Source: a virus
DNA: 28,746 bases
IMG/VR virus record: IMGVR_UViG_3300017719_000128
Coordinates: 1 to 28,746 of that record
Reading direction: 5' to 3' (one strand)
In this document: positions 1-9,204 of the stretch, piece after piece
Layout: each line of letters opens with the position of its first letter
Numbering within the stretch: the first letter of the stretch is position 1
The notes under the pieces: generated by a model
Database searches by the model: none
Seen by the model: the letters and a program-made list of their open reading frames with translations, nothing else
What the model was told of the DNA's origin: nothing
Program-made: the position numbers and the translations under genes

Positions 1-3000
1 CTCCAATGCTTCGGTATAGCTTTCCCCAAATGCAGCCTTTAACTTATTCATTGTTTTGTCGGTAAAGAAAGCGTCTTTAGCTGCTTGCCACGGTTTTAAG
101 TACTCAGATCTTTCAGTTTTGTTTACATACGTTAAAAGATCAGTAGTCATTGAACCGGCATCCCAACCATTATCAGGCTCAGGGTAGCCCATAATAGATA
201 TACCTTGTACGTTTTGAGCAAACGCCAATAAATCTTCATTACCTTTAACAAGTTTTACGTGAGGTGCAATATCTTTCTTTTGCATACCAGGAATAGTATA
301 GCCTAAGCTATTCCATATATATATTCTTACTGAATCCTCGTTTGTAAATCCTGTTTCGTTTTTCCTTGAAAGGCGGGTAGGCGTTCTGCGTATTAACTTT
401 TTAAGTTCTCTAAAGTCTGCCAAGCGCTTTTGTTTTGCCGCGTCAAACTTTCTTATTGCTTTACCAAATGGATCAAATAAGTTTTCTTTTAAAAACTTTA
501 AATCATCGTTACCCTGCTTGCCTTTTCCAACCATATAGTACATAAGACCCGCAAAGTCATCGGCTGAAGGAGGTATAAAAAATCTAAATCTACCTTTATT
601 TTTACCAAGCATTGTAGCAACCTTGTCAGATATTTGTTCGCGTGTGCCAAACCCAGTTGCTCGTGCAATCATTTTATTAAACTCGGGCGCTGCACTTTTG
701 CTAAGTTTTTGAGTTATTTCTTTTGGTTCTAACGGTGTTAATCTTTCTTTTATACCTGTCTTATCATATCGAGTTGACTCTTCCCCAACTTCTTTATAGC
801 CTAAGGTGGTTAGCTCATTATCTGTTTGCTTTGAAACTAATGCTACCTTGCTGTTTTCTAGCTTTTCAAAAAGCAAATCTCTGCTTATTAGTTTATCGCT
901 AATTAAATATGACATAGCCATACGAGCCAGCAAAGATGATGGCGTCATGTGCTCGTACACTAAATTATTAAAGTTGCCTTTTTCAATATAAGAAACAGTA
1001 GCTAATAATTTTAGAGCTGTTCGCATATCACCAGTTTCTAACTGCAGATATGTTCTTGCCATATTAATATTCCCTTTGCTTTTAAGATAATCTATTCTAT
1101 CTTTAAAGTACTCTAATGCTTTTTTAGATTGAATATCAAATTCTGGCTTGAACTCTTCGACACCCATTCTAAATTTTTTATTAGTAGGGTCTTTTATGGC
1201 TGTTATTTGACCATTGCCAATATATATTCTGCCGTTTTGTATTCTAAATATATTTTGGAACTCAGGTGTTTTTTCAATTATTTTGCTATACACATTATCC
1301 CAAGCCTGCTGGTTGGTGGTAAAATACATAGACCCTTGCCGTATGTTTCTTCCTTCAAATGTAATAAAATCTGTAAATCTTTGAAAATGATCACCTGTTT
1401 CTTCATCAATAGCTTGTTGAATATAATTTACAGCAAAATCAATTTGTTGTTTAGCATACTCTTGCCCGTTAGGTGTTAACTCTCCGTTTTTATCTATTAA
1501 GTTTAATGTTAACCCGCCAGAGACTGTAGCAATACCGTCTATTACAGAAATTAAATTAAACTGATTGTCGTTTATATACTCTATTTGGTCTTGACCGTAT
1601 TGTTTATTGCCATTTGCAGGAAATTCACTTTTTAGTCTGTCGACCATTGCCTCAACATAGCTTTCAGGTACAGCTAATTTTGATGCAATTTCAGAATTAG
1701 AAAGACCATCTTTTATATATTTAACAAGTTCAGCACTATCTATTGCTCTTGCGTTTTTTCCTGATAAAGAAAACTTTTGCCGTAAATCTCTATTTACTTT
1801 TAATGCTATTTTAGCGGCTTCCTGCTCTGTATAAGGTTTTGTTTGAATTACACCAGGCGTTGCGTCCGATGCTGTTTGTAACCCTATATTAGCTCCTAGC
1901 TCCGACTTTCTAGCCGCTAATGTGGAAGGCGAAACGGTGTAGCCAAGGATGTCTGACATTGACTCCCCACTGACAGGTCCAGTAAAAAACGCTTGTATTT
2001 GCTCATTAGTAGGGTTTAATACTTGGTACAGCTCTGGGCCATCAGCATCATTTTCTGTGTATACTCTACCAAGAGCAGTATATTTATCTATTTCCGCTTG
2101 CGTAGTTAATCTTTTAACATATTTAGTAAAAATCTTTTGCGTATCTGGCAACAGTCTTTCAATCTGCACCCAATAAGAAATAGGTAAACCTTCTAATAAG
2201 TCTTGTTTGTTTTCTACAACAAAATCTGCTAACTTCTTTTTATTACCTAATGCCTTTTTAATTATAGGCATAAGCTTTTTCTTATATGAGTCAGTAACAA
2301 ATTTTCTAAAATCGCGACTATCTATAGGTGGCAAATCACCTTCAAAAGTTTCATTAGCTGCTGTTCTAATTTCTTGTGCAAGCTCAGGTGTAATAAACGG
2401 TTGTCCGCCCACAGTAAGCGTAGACTTTAGCTGTGATTCAAAAGTTTGCTGCTCTTCTGTTAAATTCCTATCTACAATTTCTTCTATCTGTGCAGACTCT
2501 GTGTCTACTGCTTCAAAACCTCTGCCTTCTGTTTCAACATCTGTAGATATGGTTTTAATTCGCTTAGCATATTCTTTTTTAACATCTCTAATAGCAAAAT
2601 CAACTATAGGTTTAGTTCCAAACAAATATCCAAATAAACTTTCGTTTTTAGCAGGGTCAAAATTCTTTATAAATCTTTCAACTATAACATCTTTAATTTT
2701 TATTATAGCTTGTTTTTTTATGTCTTCGTCAAGACTCCCAAGATTTTCATCAGCATTAACAAGGCCTCTTATATATTTACCCATAGGGTCGCCTTCTAAA
2801 ATTTCATTATATGCATCAAGATAATCTTCGGATTTTTTAAAAGCATCTAAAGTTTTGTATTTTCTTTCGCCCTTTGGCGTTTGTACAAACTTATCAAATA
2901 TACTTTTAAGATCTTTTTTATCAGGCGATACGCTTCTGCTAAACTTAGGTTTTAATCCGCCTTTATCAAGCAAGTCTTCGATTAGCTCTAGCTTTTGATC

Positions 3001-5418
3001 TGCCGACAATGCCTCATACGTACTAAACTGGCCAGATTTTACTTTATCTTGACTTGCAACATCTGGAAACATTGTGTTAGCTGCAACCTGCACAAAGTCA
3101 TATTGATCAAACGGCGATAGATCACTTGCAAATATAGGCTTTGCATCTTTAAGTATTTTTTGAGCTTGTTTACTAAATTTAGCGACTTGAATAGGATCTG
3201 CATCTTTTAATACTTTACTTTTTAAATTAACAAGTAAACCTCTTCTTTGTAATATTTTATTTTTAGAATTTATATTTTTATTATAATTTCTAATAAAGTT
3301 AAATACGTCTTCACCTACGTTTAGTTCAATGCTGCCAAAACCTAAGCCATTATAAAATCTTTTAAGTGAATTTTTTGCTTTAGTAATTAGACCTTCGTTT
3401 ACGGATATTTTCTTTTTATCAACCAAATCTGAAAAAACATTCATATATTCTTCCAAATTACCTTCTTTTATTCTACCAGTTTTTGGATCAGAATAAAATT
3501 GATCAATTCTAGTTTGAACAGACTTGTATATTTCAGGGTGATTTTTTTCTAAATATGTTTTAAAATCATCAACAAGAGACTTCATTGAAGCGTTGTCTGT
3601 TTTAAAAGCTCTAGACATTAAATAGTGCAATAATTCGTGCCCTATAGCATTTGTTTGCCCCGTAGCAGCGGCAACTTCTGTATTAATATAAATTATATCT
3701 TTACCGTCTACACCACCTTCTTTTAAAAACATAGCGTCGGCGTTAGGACCCATACCTTCTATTTCCTCCGCTTGCTTGGTAGTTATTTTTTGGATATCAA
3801 CGTCGTCTGGCAAAATACCTTTAGCTCTTTCAAATCTTTCTTCAATTAAAGAGCTAGCGTCTAAAACTTCTTTAATAACATTTTCAACAGTAGGATCGTA
3901 AAAATCTGTATCACCTATTATGTTATCATTTGCTTTAAAAGCATTTAATACTTTTTCTTTTGCGCTTTGTTGTTGTTCTTCACTGTATCTGCCATCGTTT
4001 ACAATACTAATATTATTATCAATAGTATTTAGGTTATCAGCATAGTTGCGAAGCTCTTGCTTACTTAAAGAATCAAACTTGTCGTTTATAGCTTTCTTTT
4101 TGTTTGAAACGTCCTGCTGTAGATTATCTACTAATACCTGCTGGGCTTCTTTTTTAGGCCCGTCTGGTAAGTTTTCAAGCGTTTGCTTAGCGTTAGCAAG
4201 ATTTATATTAAGATTAGCTATTTCTTGTTTAGCTTTATTAGGAGCTATATATTGATATATTGCATCTTTTTGTTGTTTTGTTTTGGCTGTTTGGGCTACA
4301 CCTGTAACTCCAGATACACCGCCACCTAATAACCCCCCTACTACAAAGTTGTTTACAAATCCTCTAAAATAATCTATATAATCTTTTTCGTCGCCATATA
4401 CCAGTTGATCTGTAGCTTGTTGAAAAGTATCAGTAAGGCCTTCAGTTCCGCCTTCACTTATAAAACCTAAGCCGGCTTTTGATAAAAATTCTTTTATATA
4501 GCTACTCGTAAATTTTTTAACAGCGGTTTTACCTACCCCTGTTTTATTAAGCGCATTTACACTTCTAAATAGTTTACCTCCTAGCCATTCAGTACCAAAC
4601 TCAGCAAAACCTTTCGCGCTTGCAGCTTTGTATATATCTCCAAGTGTTGCGTCAGGTCTTTCTTTTAATGCTGTTTCAAATTCTTTTCCAGCAGTTGACA
4701 TTCCTAAAGCGGCGCTTCCTAATAAAGGAAAAGCGTATGTCACAGCAAGAGACGGGGCTGCGCCAATAGCTTGATCCACTGCAAGCTTTGCAGCATCATC
4801 CATTCTATTTTTAGTAACAAGCTGATCAAACTCTAGCTGCTGACCGTCGTCGTCATAATATTTTAGCTGAAGATCGCTAAGCTTATCGCTTAGTTCATAC
4901 ATTTGCGTAAAGTCTATACCTTCACCTTTTGCTTCAAATTGCTTTTGAAACTCAATTAATTTTTCAGGATCTTTTTGAGCCAACCCGCCAATAAGACGAG
5001 TAGCATTACGTAAATCTAGTCCTGCAGTATATCTTTCAAGGCCATCTATAAGGCCTGGCGCGGTTTCTGTAAAAAACTTTGTAATACCAGCAAGCTTTGA
5101 AACGCCCCCGGGCCCAATAGGCATTGCGCCTACTGATAAATTGCTTAATGTGCTGGCAACAACTTCTCTTTTTAATAAATCTTGTTGTGATAATTGTTCA
5201 CCCGGCGTTAATCCCGATGAAGTATTTACCAAATCTAAGCCCATACTCTGACTTGCGGGTGCTACAGTTTCCTCCACAACCGCACCCGGCGCTGTGGGAG
5301 ATGTCTTTCCCGGCTCAGTTTGTTTTAGCAGAGCCTTAGGATATTTCTGGAGAAATTCCTCTTTTCGAGACGAATGGACTTTAAATTCTCTACCGTCTAC
5401 AATATATATTTCAATCAT
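1..5418 (-). CDS. Giant phage protein with HELLH zincin motif, C-terminus off window
   Basis: The frame is open for 1806 codons from ATG at 5418 to the window edge, so the true protein is longer. The N-terminus (about residues 3-30) is a short beta/helix-like piece containing VDGREF and EEFLQKYP. Hydrophobic, Ala/Gly-rich stretches lie near residues 217-237 and 350-370. A zinc-metallopeptidase motif HELLH sits at 594-598, and E656/E657 are possible third ligands. A helix-turn-helix-like stretch (GLSNSEIASKLAVP) lies near 1227-1262. The distal part (GFTNEDSVRIYIWNSLGY near 1688) resembles a block I recall from giant proteins of uncultured marine phages. It is the last of three genes after the tail genes, where podoviruses encode internal virion proteins. 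I infer an ejected or polyvalent effector protein, possibly with peptidase activity. The specific function is unknown. Confidence 0.75.
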   Translation of the reverse strand, partial: MIEIYIVDGREFKVHSSRKEEFLQKYPKALLKQTEPGKTSPTAPGAVVEETVAPASQSMGLDLVNTSSGLTPGEQLSQQDLLKREVVASTLSNLSVGAMPIGPGGVSKLAGITKFFTETAPGLIDGLERYTAGLDLRNATRLIGGLAQKDPEKLIEFQKQFEAKGEGIDFTQMYELSDKLSDLQLKYYDDDGQQLEFDQLVTKNRMDDAAKLAVDQAIGAAPSLAVTYAFPLLGSAALGMSTAGKEFETALKERPDATLGDIYKAASAKGFAEFGTEWLGGKLFRSVNALNKTGVGKTAVKKFTSSYIKEFLSKAGLGFISEGGTEGLTDTFQQATDQLVYGDEKDYIDYFRGFVNNFVVGGLLGGGVSGVTGVAQTAKTKQQKDAIYQYIAPNKAKQEIANLNINLANAKQTLENLPDGPKKEAQQVLVDNLQQDVSNKKKAINDKFDSLSKQELRNYADNLNTIDNNISIVNDGRYSEEQQQSAKEKVLNAFKANDNIIGDTDFYDPTVENVIKEVLDASSLIEERFERAKGILPDDVDIQKITTKQAEEIEGMGPNADAMFLKEGGVDGKDIIYINTEVAAATGQTNAIGHELLHYLMSRAFKTDNASMKSLVDDFKTYLEKNHPEIYKSVQTRIDQFYSDPKTGRIKEGNLEEYMNVFSDLVDKKKISVNEGLITKAKNSLKRFYNGLGFGSIELNVGEDVFNFIRNYNKNINSKNKILQRRGLLVNLKSKVLKDADPIQVAKFSKQAQKILKDAKPIFASDLSPFDQYDFVQVAANTMFPDVASQDKVKSGQFSTYEALSADQKLELIEDLLDKGGLKPKFSRSVSPDKKDLKSIFDKFVQTPKGERKYKTLDAFKKSEDYLDAYNEILEGDPMGKYIRGLVNADENLGSLDEDIKKQAIIKIKDVIVERFIKNFDPAKNESLFGYLFGTKPIVDFAIRDVKKEYAKRIKTISTDVETEGRGFEAVDTESAQIEEIVDRNLTEEQQTFESQLKSTLTVGGQPFITPELAQEIRTAANETFEGDLPPIDSRDFRKFVTDSYKKKLMPIIKKALGNKKKLADFVVENKQDLLEGLPISYWVQIERLLPDTQKIFTKYVKRLTTQAEIDKYTALGRVYTENDADGPELYQVLNPTNEQIQAFFTGPVSGESMSDILGYTVSPSTLAARKSELGANIGLQTASDATPGVIQTKPYTEQEAAKIALKVNRDLRQKFSLSGKNARAIDSAELVKYIKDGLSNSEIASKLAVPESYVEAMVDRLKSEFPANGNKQYGQDQIEYINDNQFNLISVIDGIATVSGGLTLNLIDKNGELTPNGQEYAKQQIDFAVNYIQQAIDEETGDHFQRFTDFITFEGRNIRQGSMYFTTNQQAWDNVYSKIIEKTPEFQNIFRIQNGRIYIGNGQITAIKDPTNKKFRMGVEEFKPEFDIQSKKALEYFKDRIDYLKSKGNINMARTYLQLETGDMRTALKLLATVSYIEKGNFNNLVYEHMTPSSLLARMAMSYLISDKLISRDLLFEKLENSKVALVSKQTDNELTTLGYKEVGEESTRYDKTGIKERLTPLEPKEITQKLSKSAAPEFNKMIARATGFGTREQISDKVATMLGKNKGRFRFFIPPSADDFAGLMYYMVGKGKQGNDDLKFLKENLFDPFGKAIRKFDAAKQKRLADFRELKKLIRRTPTRLSRKNETGFTNEDSVRIYIWNSLGYTIPGMQKKDIAPHVKLVKGNEDLLAFAQNVQGISIMGYPEPDNGWDAGSMTTDLLTYVNKTERSEYLKPWQAAKDAFFTDKTMNKLKAAFGESYTEALE

Positions 5419-5432
5419 GATTAAATATTTGT

Positions 5433-6944
5433 TTATCTTTTTGGTGGAGTAACAAGATTTCTATATTCTCCTGGTACAGTTGCTGTGTTATCATCAAATG
5501 AAAAAGCTGGCTGTGCTGGAGTAGCAAATTCATTTTCTTCATTTATATTTTCAACAATCCCATCAACTAATTTTTTCATTTGTCTAAACTCTTTAGCCCC
5601 GGCTTGACCTCGTTTTGCTCCAAATTGAGCTTCTAATATTAAGTTATAAACAAACGCTAAATTAGCGGGTTCGCTAAGATCATATACTCTAGGAACTAAT
5701 GATGTTTCATTTGTATCTGGGTCTTCGTATTCTTGCATAATAGTAAATGTTTTATTATTTGCATCCCATTTACTTTGATATCCGGTTGCTGATGAATACA
5801 TATATGCTGGATCATTTTGAATACCCTCAAACACTTCCCCTACAAATGTGTCAGGAATATTTTCTTTCTCTTGGGCCTTTTTAGTGGTTGCTCCGCGCAT
5901 AAAATATTGATTTGACTTTTCGTCATATTCTATGCCCATATTTTCTAACACTTTGGAGGCTTGTTGAGTGGCCATATTATCTGCTATTTTGTCCATGTCT
6001 GACTTATCCACATCGGCCCACTTATTATTATCCCAGTTTCCTAAGGTGTAATTCCAATAGCCACCAATTAATGAAGGACTATCCACATAGCTTTTTACTT
6101 TATTACTAACTGTTATACCAATAGATTCTAATATAGCTTCTCCATCTACAACTTGATCGGTTCTTTCTAATCCATCACCAACTGGTATTGTTCTTGCTCC
6201 TTTTAAGTATTTTGGTAATAAGGCTCCTTCGTCGTTTTTCAATATTTTTTCAGTAGATTTAATTATTTCCTTTGTGGTCTGGGGGGCATCGTTTACAATA
6301 TCTTGCCCGTCATTAACCATTTTCATGTAAGAATCCATGTTTAGTGAAGCACTCGCGCTAACACCCGCGATATTACCAGATGTATTTAACACAAGACTAT
6401 TGCCCTTTCTTGCAAAATTAGCCTTAGCACCAGGAATACGATCAGACATTGCATTTAAAATAAAAGTATTATTTGCAACTTCGTCATTAGTATTGCCGCT
6501 AACCCAGTTGTTAAAGCCTACGCTTGATGCAGGAGTGTCCATCCAAAGTTTAACACCACCCTCAAATTCAGGTACTACGTTTTTTACGTGGTCTCTAAAT
6601 ATTTTTTGGTCAGAAATGGTTTTTAAAAGCTCTTGTCTTCTTTCTTTGTCTAAACCAAGATTCGTGTTTAGTTCGTAATTTGAATTTTTAGTTAGCTCTA
6701 AAGACTCATTTATTAAACTTAATATATCTTCTCTAGCTGTTAAAGATTGTGGTATTTCTTTTGATAAATCACCATATGCTTCTACATGAGCTATATCAAG
6801 CATATTTTTAGTCTTTTGTTGCTCTTTTATAGTAGCCACGTACTTATCAATACCGCTTAGCACATTTTCGCCAAACTGTTGAAAACCTTGCTGCAATATC
6901 TGCGCAGATCTGTCTACTATTATTTTTGGATTTTTATAACTCAT
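5433..6944 (-). CDS. Putative internal virion/structural protein (503 aa)
   Basis: This soluble 503-residue protein has no signal peptide or membrane segment. The N-terminal ~45 residues (DRSAQILQQGFQQFGENV, then a Gln/Lys-rich helix) form an amphipathic helix of a kind I recall at the start of internal proteins in marine podoviruses. The middle is mixed alpha/beta without a recognisable catalytic motif. The C-terminal ~40 residues are Pro/acidic-rich and probably disordered. It lies between the 224-residue Ala/Gln-rich protein and the giant HELLH protein, the position of internal virion or ejection proteins in T7-like gene order. No Shine-Dalgarno is visible; the leader is TAATAAAAAATT. The role is inferred from position only. 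The reading frame itself is certain. Confidence 0.6.
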   Translation of the reverse strand: MSYKNPKIIVDRSAQILQQGFQQFGENVLSGIDKYVATIKEQQKTKNMLDIAHVEAYGDLSKEIPQSLTAREDILSLINESLELTKNSNYELNTNLGLDKERRQELLKTISDQKIFRDHVKNVVPEFEGGVKLWMDTPASSVGFNNWVSGNTNDEVANNTFILNAMSDRIPGAKANFARKGNSLVLNTSGNIAGVSASASLNMDSYMKMVNDGQDIVNDAPQTTKEIIKSTEKILKNDEGALLPKYLKGARTIPVGDGLERTDQVVDGEAILESIGITVSNKVKSYVDSPSLIGGYWNYTLGNWDNNKWADVDKSDMDKIADNMATQQASKVLENMGIEYDEKSNQYFMRGATTKKAQEKENIPDTFVGEVFEGIQNDPAYMYSSATGYQSKWDANNKTFTIMQEYEDPDTNETSLVPRVYDLSEPANLAFVYNLILEAQFGAKRGQAGAKEFRQMKKLVDGIVENINEENEFATPAQPAFSFDDNTATVPGEYRNLVTPPKR

Positions 6945-6953
6945 AATTTTTTA

Positions 6954-7031
6954 TTATACAAATAAAGGATTTGTTACTTTAAAAGTATCCGCTAAGTTTG
7001 AAGGGGGGCTTATTGGCGTTGCCTTTACCCC
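6954..7031 (-). other. Possible -1 frameshift site and 24-codon extension
   Basis: The final codons of the 224-residue gene read GAT TTG GGG TAA, so T TTG GGG fits the X XXY YYZ slippery pattern and touches the stop codon. Reading on in the -1 frame (GTA AAG GCA ACG CCA...) gives 24 sense codons, ending in NLADTFKVTNPLFV and then TAA at 6956-6954. The extension fills most of an 80-base gap, longer and less AT-rich than most gaps here. No strong downstream hairpin or pseudoknot is obvious; only a GGC-AAC-GCC mini-stem is seen. A missing G in the homopolymer run of the assembly would give the same picture. Confidence 0.4.
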
Positions 7032-7699
7032 AAATCAAGATCTTTGTAATTTCCTATTGCAGCACCTGCTAAACTCCCGAGTCCTGACATCATACCCGAT
7101 GTTGCTGCCGCCCCGGCTTCTGCAGCACCTGCCGCCATCGCTCTTTGTTGATCAATTTGACCCGCCATTCTGTCTAGTTTCGCCACGTCTCTAGTTTCTT
7201 GAGCTTGAAATTCAAATTGCTTACCAGCAGCTTGCAACTTCATTATGTCCATTACTTGCCCTTGTTTTTGTACTTCGCCTTGCGCTCGTAATTTCGTATT
7301 ATCAGCTTCTTGTTTTTCAATACTAGATGATATACCCTGTTTACTTTTCGCAGCCGCCTGGGCTAACGCAGTGGCTCCTGCGGCACCCGCGCCAGTGGCT
7401 ACTAAAGTATCTAACGTGCTTGCTAGTGCCATGTCAGTTTCTTCTGCTTGCATTTCCGCTGCTTGTGTAGCAACTTGCAAGTTTTGGTATGGATTTGTCA
7501 CTTTTGTTTCCATACCAGTAAAACTTTCATAAGGATTAACAACTTCTTGTCTTGAATCTTCGAAATTTTTCATTTCTGTATTCAATCTGTCAATTTCCTT
7601 TTGTGCGTTTCTAGCTTTTTTCTTAGCTGCTGAACTTCCGAATAACCCGCCTAAGATTTGTACCCCGGCTGATATTCCCATTAATAGTGGTGCTGCCAT
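7025..7699 (-). CDS. Ala/Gln-rich helical internal virion-type protein (224 aa), possible -1 frameshift extension
   Basis: The protein opens with a glycine-rich hydrophobic segment (residues ~1-22, containing ISAGVQILGGLFG) and continues as long Gln/Ala-rich helices (~23-195, for example NLQVATQAAEMQAEETD). A second Gly/Ala-rich hydrophobic segment (~190-215) follows. This resembles the T7 gp14 type of small internal core protein, which has membrane-active ends and a helical middle; the link is by pattern and position, not proven homology. It is first of three presumed ejection-protein genes after the nozzle partner, from which it is separated by 6 bases. The annotated stop (7027-7025) directly follows a T-TTG-GGG heptamer, and the -1 frame stays open for 24 more codons to 6954, so a longer product is possible. 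Confidence 0.65.
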   Translation of the reverse strand: MAAPLLMGISAGVQILGGLFGSSAAKKKARNAQKEIDRLNTEMKNFEDSRQEVVNPYESFTGMETKVTNPYQNLQVATQAAEMQAEETDMALASTLDTLVATGAGAAGATALAQAAAKSKQGISSSIEKQEADNTKLRAQGEVQKQGQVMDIMKLQAAGKQFEFQAQETRDVAKLDRMAGQIDQQRAMAAGAAEAGAAATSGMMSGLGSLAGAAIGNYKDLDLG

Positions 7700-7705
7700 A
7701 TTTTT

Positions 7706-9184
7706 TTAAATTACTTCTGTGCCAGCAGTAAACAACTCTTTAAATGTTTGTCTAATATCTGCTGTGTCTGTTTTTGTTTCAAATCTTACCTTAGCGGTTT
7801 TACCTTTTACACCGGTAACTGATACTCTTTCTAATACAACTCCTGTATCATAAGGCTGTGAAAAACCTGAAGAGTTAACTATATTTGCATAATAGCCGCC
7901 GTCTTTTTTATTAAACCCTGAAAACTCAACATTACCAGTTATAGGGTTAGCATATTGGCCAGATGGGTATGCTTCAATTTGCATTACAGCCCCTGGCTCT
8001 GTATTTTGTGAGTTTACAATGTCAGTTGTTATATTATTTACTTTCCAGTAATCGGTTCCGGTATATGATATTGTATTGAAGTTTTTAGTTTGAATAGGTG
8101 ACTCATTAAATATTGTAGTTACAAAACTTTTAGAAACTTGCTCAAACTCTGAGTTTGCTAAGCCTTCTTCGTAAAACTTATTATAATCACTAGATATATA
8201 ATGTTTGTATAAATCAAATCCTATATCTTGCCCTGAAAAACCTCCTTTATAAGCATTAAAGCTATATACTTCGTTGTCAAGACTACCTGCAAATGACGGC
8301 ATAAAACCGTAAAAAGAAACCCATCCTTTGACTGAATCATCAAATCCAACAGTACAAAACACACCGCCTGCATCAGTAGTTTTAGTAGGGTCACTAACTA
8401 AAGGCGCTTGAAAAGTGTTGCCTGCGTCTATAGTTGAAAAAGATCCAGCTGTTGATCTGTTGGTAGAGGAGTTCAGTACAGAATCTTCTTGCATTGAAAT
8501 TACATACTTATCATGGTGGTTATCCCAATAGCCCACAATTTTATTACCAGTCCTGGTTGCGTTTTTAAGATTGTCTCTAAAAAAGTCACGCATACCATAA
8601 CTTGATATAGGCGTTACGCCATCTCTTGATAATCTTAATACATCACCTGAATTAGTATCAACGAAGTATTTTCTTGTACCATGCACCGCAAACGACTCTG
8701 GCACTTTTGATATGCCCCACTCACCTGCATAAGAAATAACTTGACCTATAACTTGGCTCCCTGTAGACGTAAGCCCTGTGCCTTCAGCTGTGTATATAGC
8801 ATCTTTATCTATAAGTGCCTGACTAACTTTTCTTTCTTGGAATATAATTAAGTTAGTGTCTTCTGCGTATAGCTTTTGTATGGACCCATTATTTTTATCA
8901 ACAGCTCTAGTTATTTTTTCACCTGAGCTAAATTGATTTGTTTCATTAACATCTGTTCTAGAGTTTATTACACCAGAATATATAATAGCGTTTTCTCTTT
9001 GAAGTCTAGCGTATCTTTCATTAGTAGCATATGCTTTAACCCCAAAGCTCACAGATTTGCCATTAAAAGCACCTTTAATTCTAGATTCTTCTATATGCCA
9101 ACCTTTACTATTAGCCGGGGCTGCACTATTATCTTTTCTTAATATGAAAGTATTAAAATATTTTACTTTTACTGTAGCTGGCAT
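7706..9184 (-). CDS. Tail nozzle partner, beta-propeller-like (492 aa)
   Basis: The protein is rich in short beta strands and aromatic/Gly/Asn turns, with repeated blade-like stretches such as LYAEDTNLIIFQ (near 105-116), PESFAVHGTRKYFVD and YWDNHHDKYVIS. Such stretches, together with the phrase DVLRLSRDGVTPIS, recall the propeller part of T7 gp12/nozzle-type proteins in crAss-like and marine podoviruses. There is no signal peptide or membrane segment. It begins 20 bases after the stop of the 1396-residue nozzle-like gene, so the two probably work together, and may represent a nozzle divided over two genes. The final residues (TADIRQTFKELFTAGTEVI) are helical. The assignment to the tail is inference from pattern and context. 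Confidence 0.55.
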   Translation of the reverse strand: MPATVKVKYFNTFILRKDNSAAPANSKGWHIEESRIKGAFNGKSVSFGVKAYATNERYARLQRENAIIYSGVINSRTDVNETNQFSSGEKITRAVDKNNGSIQKLYAEDTNLIIFQERKVSQALIDKDAIYTAEGTGLTSTGSQVIGQVISYAGEWGISKVPESFAVHGTRKYFVDTNSGDVLRLSRDGVTPISSYGMRDFFRDNLKNATRTGNKIVGYWDNHHDKYVISMQEDSVLNSSTNRSTAGSFSTIDAGNTFQAPLVSDPTKTTDAGGVFCTVGFDDSVKGWVSFYGFMPSFAGSLDNEVYSFNAYKGGFSGQDIGFDLYKHYISSDYNKFYEEGLANSEFEQVSKSFVTTIFNESPIQTKNFNTISYTGTDYWKVNNITTDIVNSQNTEPGAVMQIEAYPSGQYANPITGNVEFSGFNKKDGGYYANIVNSSGFSQPYDTGVVLERVSVTGVKGKTAKVRFETKTDTADIRQTFKELFTAGTEVI

Positions 9185-9204
9185 ACTTTATATTTTTACA
9201 CTTT

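Noticed and set aside
9185-9204. Possible frameshift joining the 1396- and 492-residue proteins into one
   Set aside because: The stop and new ATG are cleanly separated by 20 A/T-rich bases with no slippery site, and both termini look like natural protein ends.
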